Assembly (NCBI GenBank): GCA_035259345.1
Contig: DATFWK010000120.1
Location: forward strand, 1 to 7,221
Origin: DATFWK01 sp035259345
Lineage (GTDB): Bacteria; Actinomycetota; Thermoleophilia; Miltoncostaeales; Miltoncostaeaceae
Reading direction: 5' to 3'
Length of the DNA: 7,221 nucleotides
Part shown: positions 1-4,498 of the stretch, in pieces
How the letters are laid out: every line of letters begins with the position of its first letter
Numbering within the stretch: position 1 is the stretch's first letter
Made by a program: the position numbers and the translations under genes
Notes under the pieces: generated by a model
Database searches by the model: none
Told to the model about the DNA's origin: nothing
What the model saw: only the letters and a program-made list of their open reading frames with translations

Positions 1-539
1 CGCGGGAAGTGCGACACCGCGACGCCCGCCCCGAGCGTGCCGCTGCGAAAGGCCGCGCGCGAGGTGGTGCAGGCGAGCGCCCCCTGCGTGCGGCCGTGGA
101 AGCCGCCGCGGAAGCAGACGACGCCGGGCCGTCCGGTGAGCTCGCGCGCCATGCGGATGGCAAGCTCGTTGGCCTCGCTGCCAGAGGCGCAGAAGAGGAA
201 GCTGTCGATGGCGCCGGGCGCGATCTCGCCGAGGCGTGCCGCGAGCGCGCTCATGGGCGCGTGCCCGAAGACCCCGCCGGAGTGGGCGAGCTCGGCCGCC
301 TGGCGCTGGACGGCCGCCACCACCGCCGGGTGGCCGTGGCCGAGGTTCAGCGTCGCGATGCCGGACGTGAGGTCCAGGTAGCGGCGGCCATCTGCGGCCT
401 CGACCCAAGAGCCCTTTGCGCGGACGACCTCGATGTCGATCATGCGCGGCTGGGCCGGACCGACGGCTCCGTGCTGCACCACGAGGCGAGGGGAGGGCTC
501 GGCGGCCACTTGGAGGTGAGGACGGCCCGTGACGATCAT
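1..539 (-). CDS. class III (GABA/acetylornithine-type) aminotransferase, N-terminal part, cut by left edge
   Basis: The minus strand is open from an ATG at 537-539 to the window edge, giving 179 residues without a stop. Residues 43-60 read as the family's N-terminal strand region (GSWVEAADGRRYLDL), followed by LNLGHGHPAVV (65-74). SGSEANELAIRMAR (119-132) is the PLP-phosphate-binding and helix segment, and FHGRTQGAL (147-155) is the conserved FHGRT turn. These motifs define the PLP-dependent class III aminotransferases (GabT, ArgD and relatives), which move an amino group from an omega- or alpha-amino acid to 2-oxoglutarate or pyruvate in the cytoplasm. The catalytic lysine lies beyond the edge, so substrate cannot be decided; 4-aminobutyrate transaminase is the closest feel. 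An in-frame TAA lies 12 nt before the ATG, so 539 is the longest possible start. It has no Shine-Dalgarno but has a TAACGT box 6 nt upstream. The gene is divergent from the response regulator. A plus-strand reading frame over the same bases is only its shadow. Confidence 0.9.
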   Translation of the reverse strand, partial: MIVTGRPHLQVAAEPSPRLVVQHGAVGPAQPRMIDIEVVRAKGSWVEAADGRRYLDLTSGIATLNLGHGHPAVVAAVQRQAAELAHSGGVFGHAPMSALAARLGEIAPGAIDSFLFCASGSEANELAIRMARELTGRPGVVCFRGGFHGRTQGALACTTSRAAFRSGTLGAGVAVSHFP

Positions 540-545
540 GGGACG

Positions 546-551
546 ACGTTA
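546..551 (-). promoter_or_regulatory. -10-like box (TAACGT) for leaderless aminotransferase mRNA
   Basis: On the minus strand TAACGT ends 6 nt before the ATG at 539. The TANNNT form and the distance fit a -10 element whose transcript starts at or next to the start codon. No clear -35 hexamer and no Shine-Dalgarno are visible. The same arrangement recurs at four other genes in the window. Confidence 0.45.
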
Positions 552-608
552 GGCAGCCACGTCTCCCCGGCCATCGGGAGTTCTTCCCATCTTCAGGACA
601 GCGGCTTT

Positions 609-634
609 CCATTCGATGGTCGCCACGCGAATGG
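609..634. repeat. 7-bp inverted repeat in divergent intergenic region
   Basis: CCATTCG (609-615) and CGAATGG (628-634) are perfect inverted copies separated by 12 nt. They lie in the 202-bp gap between the minus-strand aminotransferase and the plus-strand response regulator. The position and ~19-bp centre-to-centre spacing would suit a dimeric regulator binding about 80 bp upstream of the aminotransferase start. A second short pair, GGACG (647-651) and CGTCC (657-661), follows. No function is shown by sequence alone; a chance repeat is possible. Confidence 0.3.
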
Positions 635-741
635 GCATCGCGCTCCGGACGTCCACCGTCCACGCGGCCCCCGCAAGGGCAAGCAAACCGGCCCGCCGTC
701 TCGCATCGTGAGCTAGCGTCCTAAGACCACATAGCGGAGCC

Positions 742-1533
742 GTGACTTCGAGGTTTTGGAGTTCTACGCTGTCGGGCCCAGGGAGTGAGGTCTTGAAGCG
801 AGCTTTGCCAGACCAGGCAGCGGTGTGGCAGAGCGGTCGAGGGCGCGGCAGTGAGCGGTCGCCGCGTGTCGAGCCGCTCGCCAATCAGCCATTCAGCATC
901 CGCGTGCTGGTCGTGGACGACTTCCCGCTCGCCCGAGCGGGCGTCCGCCGGGTGCTCGCCGCCGAGCCCGGCATCGAGGTCGTCGGCGAGGCCGCGAACG
1001 GCGAGGAGGCGCTGCGGCTCGCAGCCGAGCTCGCGCCGGACGTCGTGACGCTCGACCTCTACATGCCCGGCATGAGCGGGATGGTGGTGCTCGAGACCCT
1101 CCAGCGCGAGGCGCCCTCCGTCCGCATCCTCATCGTCTCGGCGTCGGAGCGGGCCGAGATCGTCCTCGACGCAGTCGCGGCCGGCGCGGCCGGCTACATC
1201 ACCAAGCGCTCGACGCCCTCCGAGGTCCGCCAGGCGGTCCGCACGGCCCACACGGGCGGCACGATCGTGAGCCCGGAGCTCGCCACGGTGCTCATCAAGG
1301 AGTACTCGCAGGCCCGAGGCGGGGAGCCGGAGGGGATCAGGGCCCGGCTGGGAACCCGTGATCGCGAGATCCTGCGGCTGCTGTGCGCCGGCAATACCGA
1401 CCGCGAGATCGGGCGCATCCTCCACATCTCCGCGCGCACCGTGCAGAGCGACCTCACCCGCATCCGCCAGCGCACCGGCCTCAAGCGGCGCTCGGACCTG
1501 GCGAGCTGGGCGGTCCAGCACGCCGTCCTCTGA
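742..1533 (+). CDS. NarL/FixJ-family response regulator (REC + LuxR-type HTH)
   Basis: This is a two-component DNA-binding response regulator. In the longest frame (GTG at 742, 263 aa) the receiver domain spans about residues 52-170: acidic pair D59-D60 in VLVVDD, phosphoacceptor D105 in TLDLYMPG, switch serine S133 in LIVSAS, and conserved K155 in GYITK. A LuxR-type helix-turn-helix follows (about 202-258), with LGTRDREILRLL and the recognition segment ISARTVQSDLTRI. All key residues are present, so it should be phosphorylatable. The start is uncertain. Homology begins only at residue 52 and codons before about residue 28 are not G/C-ending like the rest. TTG at 793 (GGAG 7 nt upstream) or GTG at 823 are better starts than 742. 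No partner kinase is in view. The gene converges on the STAS gene 60 bp downstream, and the divergent aminotransferase is a possible target; that link is inference. Confidence 0.9.
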   Translation: MTSRFWSSTLSGPGSEVLKRALPDQAAVWQSGRGRGSERSPRVEPLANQPFSIRVLVVDDFPLARAGVRRVLAAEPGIEVVGEAANGEEALRLAAELAPDVVTLDLYMPGMSGMVVLETLQREAPSVRILIVSASERAEIVLDAVAAGAAGYITKRSTPSEVRQAVRTAHTGGTIVSPELATVLIKEYSQARGGEPEGIRARLGTRDREILRLLCAGNTDREIGRILHISARTVQSDLTRIRQRTGLKRRSDLASWAVQHAVL

Positions 1534-1593
1534 GCCGGTAGCGCCCGCCGCGATCGCCCGCCGCAAACGAGGCCGAAATCCGGGCCGGAGCGG

Positions 1594-1980
1594 CTAGCCC
1601 TCGGCGATCTCGAACTCCGACTCGGTCCCCGTCAGGCGCATCAGCCGCACGACGGCCTCGCCGGGGACGATCGCCAGCCGCCGGCCGTCGGTCCTCGCCC
1701 GCCGTGTGGTCATGAGCAGGAGATGCAGGCCCGAGGAGTCGCAGAACTCGAGCTGACGAAGGTCGAGCGTCAGCGGCCGGCGGCCGGCCGCGGCCGCCGC
1801 CTCGGAGAGAGCGAGGCCGGCGACACCGACGCCGTCGAGGTCCAGCTCGCCGCGGAAGACCAGGCGCGGGGCCGGCCCGTCGGCCATCCACCTGATCTGG
1901 AGGAGGTCCTCGGTCGCGGGCGGCCGCCGGAGGCGCCACGGCCCGAGCCCCTCCATCGAATCCGACCCCGCGTTCACCAT
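1594..1980 (-). CDS. STAS-domain anti-sigma factor antagonist (SpoIIAA/RsbV-like), intact phosphosite
   Basis: The 128-residue product is almost entirely one STAS domain. RLVFRGELDLDG (39-50) is the family's first strand pair, and PLTLDLRQLEFCDSSGLHLLL (69-89) contains the D-S-S-G motif, D81-S82-S83-G84. In SpoIIAA/RsbV the second serine is the one phosphorylated by the anti-sigma kinase. The C-terminal part (VVRLMRLTGTESEFEI) is the usual last helix and strand. By family knowledge the unphosphorylated form binds an anti-sigma factor or RsbW-type kinase in the cytoplasm and frees a stress or developmental sigma factor. No anti-sigma kinase, phosphatase or sigma factor gene is in the window. 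ATG at 1980 was chosen because longer frames add 63 residues of low-complexity, Arg/Gly/Asp-rich sequence with no domain; ATG at 1956 is the alternative. It lies downstream of the DUF892 gene on the same strand, with 244 bp and hairpins between them. A paralogue of equal length (3252-3638) has lost the phosphosite. Confidence 0.88.
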   Translation of the reverse strand: MVNAGSDSMEGLGPWRLRRPPATEDLLQIRWMADGPAPRLVFRGELDLDGVGVAGLALSEAAAAAGRRPLTLDLRQLEFCDSSGLHLLLMTTRRARTDGRRLAIVPGEAVVRLMRLTGTESEFEIAEG

Positions 1981-2133
1981 GCGATCCCCGTCACCGGCGG
2001 TCGGGACCGTCGCATCGCCGGGTGCCCCGGTCAAGCGGTCCTCGCGCCCTGCCCTGAGGTCACCGGGCCGCGCGCGGATGACGGCCCGCGGGCCACGCGT
2101 GCGTTTCCCGAATTCCGTGCGGTTCCCCGCGCC

Positions 2134-2159
2134 GTCAGCCGGGGTGCTACCCGGCTGAC
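2134..2159. repeat. perfect 10-bp inverted repeat, 6-nt loop
   Basis: GTCAGCCGGG (2134-2143) and CCCGGCTGAC (2150-2159) are exact inverted copies around a 6-nt loop. The element lies 65 nt after the DUF892 stop and about 150 nt before the STAS start, both on the minus strand. It could be a transcription terminator without a U-tract or an operator for the STAS gene. No T-run follows on either strand, so the sequence does not decide between these. Confidence 0.5.
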
Positions 2160-2182
2160 CCGCGGGCAAACCGGATGCGGGC

Positions 2183-2210
2183 GGCCCCGCCCGGGCCGGC
2201 GGCCGGGGCC
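2183..2210 (-). terminator. GC-rich hairpin just after DUF892 stop
   Basis: GGCCCCG (2183-2189) pairs with CGGGGCC (2204-2210) around a 14-nt GC-rich loop. It begins 14 nt beyond the DUF892 stop codon on the minus strand, where a terminator would sit. There is no U-tract, which is common for terminator-like hairpins in high-GC genomes but lowers certainty. With the palindrome at 2134-2159 it makes two hairpins in a row. Confidence 0.35.
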
Positions 2211-2224
2211 TCCGCTCCCTGCCC

Positions 2225-2575
2225 TCAGGCCCGGGCGACGGCGCCCTGGGCGAGGCGCTTGCGGATCGACTCGACCTTGCGGAGCGTGCTCTCCTCCTGC
2301 CGGAGATTGCGCTGCAGGAGGTCGACCATCCGGCCGCCGTCCATCTGCTCGGCCATCGTGATGAGGCCGGTGTAGGCCGCGATCTCGTAGTGCTCGGTTC
2401 GGGCCGCGGCGCCCGTGAGGAACATGTCGCAGATCTCCTGCGACGGGTCGTGGCCCTTCATGAACTCGTCGTGCTCGGCCTTGATCCCCTCGATGCCCGG
2501 GCACTTCTGGGCCTTCGGCTTCTCGCCGAGCTCCTCGATGAAGAGCTCCCGGGGGTCGGCCATCTTCTGAGCCAT
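2225..2575 (-). CDS. YciE/DUF892 ferritin-like protein with apparent internal deletion
   Basis: The 116-residue product belongs to the DUF892 (YciE/YciF) ferritin-like family, usually about 160-170 aa and often linked to stress. The C-terminal two thirds are intact: KCPGIEGIKAEHDEF (24-38), EHYEIAAYTG (61-70, third bundle helix with glutamate and histidine) and LRQEESTLRKVE (91-102, fourth helix). The N-terminus MADPRELFIEELG (5-17) is the expected first-helix start, but it runs straight into EKPKAQKC, which normally lies after the second helix. About 50 residues covering the rest of helix 1 and all of helix 2 are therefore missing, in frame. Two of the four metal-ligand helices would be lost, so ferritin-like metal chemistry is doubtful. 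Start: ATG at 2575 has AGAGG 8 nt upstream; ATG at 2563 is an alternative. Family length and order are from memory, not an alignment. The reading frame is uninterrupted. Confidence 0.82.
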   Translation of the reverse strand: MAQKMADPRELFIEELGEKPKAQKCPGIEGIKAEHDEFMKGHDPSQEICDMFLTGAAARTEHYEIAAYTGLITMAEQMDGGRMVDLLQRNLRQEESTLRKVESIRKRLAQGAVARA

Positions 2576-2597
2576 TCGTCTTACCTCTCACGTTCAT

Positions 2598-2618
2598 GGC
2601 GGCCCGAGGAGGGCCGCC
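2598..2618 (-). repeat. perfect 8-bp hairpin in DUF892 leader
   Basis: GGCGGCCC (2598-2605) and GGGCCGCC (2611-2618) pair perfectly around a 5-nt loop. The element ends 22 nt before the DUF892 start codon, just upstream of its AGAGG ribosome-binding site. It could be an mRNA leader structure or an operator; nothing in the sequence decides. Confidence 0.45.
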
Positions 2619-2633
2619 CGGCCTGGAGCGCAG

Positions 2634-2651
2634 GGCCCGCCGGGGCGGGCC
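2634..2651. repeat. 7-bp GC hairpin in divergent region
   Basis: GGCCCGC (2634-2640) pairs with GCGGGCC (2645-2651) around a 4-nt loop. It is the second of three inverted repeats between the divergent DUF892 and hypothetical genes. Confidence 0.4.
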
Positions 2652-2667
2652 GCGGCTGCGTTCGTCT

Positions 2668-2705
2668 CCGGGTGCCCACGGCGGCCGATCCGAAACGGGC
2701 ACCGG
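2668..2705. repeat. 7-bp inverted repeat, extendable by 2 bp past a bulged G
   Basis: GGTGCCC (2671-2677) and GGGCACC (2697-2703) are exact inverted copies 19 nt apart. The outer CC (2668-2669) can pair with GG (2704-2705) past one bulged G. It is the third inverted repeat in this divergent gap and may be an operator. Confidence 0.3.
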
Positions 2706-2742
2706 CGGGCCGACGGCACGAGCGCTCGGTGCGGGAAAATGT

Positions 2743-2769
2743 GTTTTGGATTCGTAAGCATCCGGGTCC
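2743..2769 (+). promoter_or_regulatory. possible SigB-type promoter for the hypothetical gene
   Basis: GTTTTG (2743-2748), a 15-nt spacer and GGGTCC (2764-2769) resemble the general-stress sigma consensus GTTT-N(13-15)-GGGTA known from SigB-family sigma factors. The -10 would lie about 45 nt before the GTG at 2814. The surrounding bases are the most A/T-rich stretch of this gap. The -10 matches at only four of six positions, so this is tentative. The STAS neighbours make a partner-switch sigma factor plausible. Confidence 0.25.
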
Positions 2770-2813
2770 GGCGTCGTGGTCACTTAGAGGGGCCGCTGTC
2801 GACGCGAGAGCCG

Positions 2814-3155
2814 GTGGGGGAGGATGTGGCTGAGATCGTCATGGACGCCGTGGACGTGGGGGTGTCGCGGTTCGAGTGCTTCATGGTCGAGCTCGAGTCC
2901 CGGCAGGCCGTCGGCGACGGCCGGCTCGAGGAGATCCGGGAGCTGGTCGCCCGCGAGGGCGGCTCGAGCCCGGACGTCGGTCTCAGCCCGGAGGGGCGGC
3001 TCCGCGCCAGGTTCCAGCTGCGTGCGGAGACCTCGTGGCAGGCGCTCCAGCTCGGAGTGGTGATCATGGGCAGCGTCCTCACCGCGCTGCCGCTGGAGCG
3101 CGACTACCGCCATCTGCGCGCTTACCCCAACCCCGGGGCCTGCGCCTGCGGCTGA
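2814..3155 (+). CDS. small hypothetical protein, unrecognised family
   Basis: I do not recognise this ~113-residue protein. The frame is coding-like (third positions almost all G/C) from about 2814 onward. Codons in the upstream extension to ATG 2739 are not, which is why I exclude it. GTG 2814, GTG 2826 and ATG 2841 are possible starts. A GGGGGAGG tract at 2816-2823 is a strong Shine-Dalgarno but sits only 2 nt before GTG 2826, so none is ideal. The sequence alternates strand-like stretches (SRFECFMVELE, RLRARFQLRAE) with helix-like ones (GRLEEIRELVARE, SWQALQLGVVIMGSVLTAL). This suggests two beta-alpha units, possibly a small ferredoxin-like fold (inference). The tail is Pro/Gly/Cys-rich and ends in CAC-G. 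No signal peptide; the hydrophobic stretch near residues 78-92 is too short and mixed to be a confident membrane segment. It is divergent from DUF892 and 96 bp upstream of the second STAS gene, so a stress-related role is only a guess. Confidence 0.6.
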   Translation: MGEDVAEIVMDAVDVGVSRFECFMVELESRQAVGDGRLEEIRELVAREGGSSPDVGLSPEGRLRARFQLRAETSWQALQLGVVIMGSVLTALPLERDYRHLRAYPNPGACACG

Positions 3156-3160
3156 GGAGC

Positions 3161-3179
3161 CGCGCCCCGACGGGGCGCG
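3161..3179 (+). terminator. hairpin terminator after hypothetical gene
   Basis: CGCGCCCC (3161-3168) and GGGGCGCG (3172-3179) form a perfect 8-bp GC stem with a 3-nt loop, starting 6 nt after the TGA. There is no U-tract, only a short GATTGATT nearby. It would separate this gene from the following STAS gene. Confidence 0.5.
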
Positions 3180-3202
3180 AGCGGCCCGATTGATTGGCGC
3201 GG

Positions 3203-3236
3203 CCCGGCCTGTGATGGTGTCGCCCGGAAGGCCGGG
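3203..3236 (+). repeat. 8-bp inverted repeat in the leader of the second STAS gene
   Basis: CCCGGCCT (3203-3210) and AGGCCGGG (3229-3236) pair perfectly around 18 nt. The 3' arm shares its last three G residues with the purine-rich ribosome-binding tract at 3234-3243, which lies 8 nt before the ATG at 3252. Folding could partly mask the ribosome site, or the repeat could be an operator. This is a structural observation without proof of role. Confidence 0.3.
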
Positions 3237-3251
3237 GGGAAGGCGACGACG

Positions 3252-3638
3252 ATGGATCACGCGACGGGAGCACCACTTGCCCGGGTTCCCCCCGGGCTGC
3301 CGTTCGTGGCCGTCCTGGTCCACGACGAGACCCGGATGACCGTCGCGCTGCGCGGCGAGCTCGACCTCGCCACCGCCGAGGGGGCGAAGGCGGCGCTGTT
3401 CATGGGCGAGACGGCGGCCGGTAAACGCCAGCTGGTCGCCGACCTCCGCGAGCTGACGTTCTGCGGCTCGGTCGGGCTCAGCCTCCTCCTCGAGGCCGCC
3501 GAGCGTGCCCGGGTCGCGGGCCGGCGGTTCGCCGTGCTCCCCGGCCCGGTCGTCCGGCACGTCTTCCAGCTGGTCGCGCTCGGCGACCAGGTGGAGATCA
3601 TGGAGGACGCCGGCAGGCCGCGAGGACCCGCCACGTAG
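3252..3638 (+). CDS. STAS-domain protein with degenerate phosphorylation motif
   Basis: The 128-residue product is a second SpoIIAA/RsbV-like STAS protein. It matches the paralogue at 1594-1980 throughout: RMTVALRGELDLAT (28-41), LVADLRELTFCGSVGLSLLL (61-80), GRRFAVLPGPVVRHVFQLVAL (90-110) and a final QVEI strand. Where the paralogue reads C-D-S-S-G-L this one reads C-G-S-V-G-L (G72-S73-V74-G75), so both the aspartate and the normally phosphorylated serine are replaced. By family knowledge such a protein could not be switched off by an RsbW-type kinase at that site. It might bind its partner constitutively, act as a scaffold or decoy, or simply be a decayed copy. Both proteins have 128 residues and similar loop lengths, suggesting a common origin in or near this locus. 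The ATG at 3252 has the purine tract GGGGGGAAGG 8 nt upstream. HAD hydrolase follows after 29 nt. Confidence 0.87.
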   Translation: MDHATGAPLARVPPGLPFVAVLVHDETRMTVALRGELDLATAEGAKAALFMGETAAGKRQLVADLRELTFCGSVGLSLLLEAAERARVAGRRFAVLPGPVVRHVFQLVALGDQVEIMEDAGRPRGPAT

Positions 3639-3653
3639 CACGGTCACGGCCGG

Positions 3654-3659
3654 TACGGT
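3654..3659 (+). promoter_or_regulatory. -10-like box (TACGGT) for leaderless HAD mRNA
   Basis: TACGGT ends 8 nt before the GTG at 3668, within the 29-nt gap after the second STAS gene. No Shine-Dalgarno precedes the GTG. This fits leaderless initiation, though co-transcription with the STAS gene is also possible. Confidence 0.35.
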
Positions 3660-3667
3660 GCGACCCC

Positions 3668-4498
3668 GTGGGCATGCGGACGCGCATCCGGCTCCTGCTC
3701 GCCGACGTCGACGGCACGCTCGTGACGCAGGACAAGGCGCTCACGCCGCGGGCCGTGGAGGCCGTGCATCGCCTGCACGACGCCGGCATCGTGTTCGCGC
3801 TGACCAGCGGCCGCCCCCCGCGGGGCATGGCCATGCTCGTGGAGCCACTGCGGCTCCAGGGGCCGATCGCCGCGTTCAACGGCGGCGAGGTCGTGAACCC
3901 GGACATGTCGGTGATCCAGCAGCGCGAGATCCCGGGCGACCTCGTCCCGCAGGTCATCGCGATGCTGGGCTCCTCCGGGCTCGACGTCTGGGTCTACCGG
4001 GGGACGGACTGGCTGGTGCGCGACCCCGGCGCGCCGCACGTCGACAGGGAGGCGAGCACCGTCCAGTTCCAGCCCACGGTCGTCGAGAGCTACGACGGCA
4101 TCGAGGACGGGGTCGCGAAGATCGTCGGGGTGAGCGACGACCACGACCTCGTGGCGTCGGTGGCGAGCGCCGCCCACGACCGGTTCGGGGACCACGTCTC
4201 GGCCGCGCGCTCGCAGCCGTACTACCTGGACGTGACCCACCCCGAGGCCAACAAGGGCCACGTCGTGGCGTTCCTCGCCGAGTGGTACGGGATCGCGGAG
4301 GCGGAGATCGCCACCATCGGCGACCAGCCGAACGACGTGCTGATGTTCGCCCGCTCCGGGCTCTCGATCGCGATGGGGCAGAGCGACCGCGACGTGCAGC
4401 GCGCGGCCCGCCGCGTCACGGCGTCGAACGAGGAGGAGGGCTTCGCGATCGCGGTCGAGCGGTTCATCCTCGGCGCGGGGGGCGCCCCCGGCGCCTAG
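3668..4498 (+). CDS. Cof-type HAD-IIB family hydrolase (sugar-phosphate phosphatase-like)
   Basis: The 276-residue product has all four HAD motifs: DVDGT (13-17, nucleophile D13 and acid/base D15), TSGR (46-49, motif II serine S47), the motif III lysine K196 in EANKG, and GDQPND (218-223, Mg-binding acids D219 and D223). The ~100-residue insert between motifs II and III is the C2-type cap that places it in subfamily IIB (Cof/YidA-like). These are cytoplasmic Mg-dependent phosphatases that typically remove phosphate from small sugar phosphates or cofactors; the exact substrate cannot be read. Length is normal for the family. GTG at 3668 was chosen for its TACGGT box; ATG at 3674 is the alternative. 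The final residues (GAGGAPGA) are encoded by a GC hairpin, and the stop TAG is interlocked with the stop of convergent rpiA. Proximity to rpiA and an aldolase hints at sugar-phosphate metabolism, which is inference. Confidence 0.92.
   Translation: MGMRTRIRLLLADVDGTLVTQDKALTPRAVEAVHRLHDAGIVFALTSGRPPRGMAMLVEPLRLQGPIAAFNGGEVVNPDMSVIQQREIPGDLVPQVIAMLGSSGLDVWVYRGTDWLVRDPGAPHVDREASTVQFQPTVVESYDGIEDGVAKIVGVSDDHDLVASVASAAHDRFGDHVSAARSQPYYLDVTHPEANKGHVVAFLAEWYGIAEAEIATIGDQPNDVLMFARSGLSIAMGQSDRDVQRAARRVTASNEEEGFAIAVERFILGAGGAPGA
4472..4495. terminator. bidirectional hairpin inside the end of the HAD gene, abutting shared CTAG stops
   Basis: GGCGC (4472-4476) pairs with GCGCC (4491-4495). After one G-G mismatch, GGGG (4478-4481) pairs with CCCC (4486-4489) around a 4-nt loop. 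The 24-nt element encodes the last residues of the HAD protein and touches both stop codons of the convergent pair. Since there is no spacer between the genes, it is the only candidate terminator for both. It has no U-tract. Confidence 0.4.

Noticed and set aside
9..716. 235-codon plus-strand open frame at the left edge
   Set aside because: It is antisense to the clear aminotransferase motifs on the minus strand and has shadow-like Arg/Ala/Asp/His-rich composition.
549..884. 111-codon minus-strand open frame upstream of the aminotransferase
   Set aside because: It has no family signature and weak codon bias, and it overlaps the response regulator's 5' region and the presumed promoters.
1542..1564. 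Direct repeat CGCCCGCCGC (1542-1551 and 1555-1564) between the convergent response regulator and STAS genes
   Set aside because: It has only two short GC-only copies and no stem, which is within chance for this composition.
721..1566. 281-codon minus-strand open frame opposite the response regulator
   Set aside because: It mirrors the REC/HTH gene and its composition is Arg/Asp/Leu/His-rich, typical of an antisense shadow.
1981..2169. 63-residue N-terminal extension of the first STAS frame
   Set aside because: It is low-complexity with no domain, and it would run across the region just after the palindrome. The equal-length paralogue supports the start at 1980.
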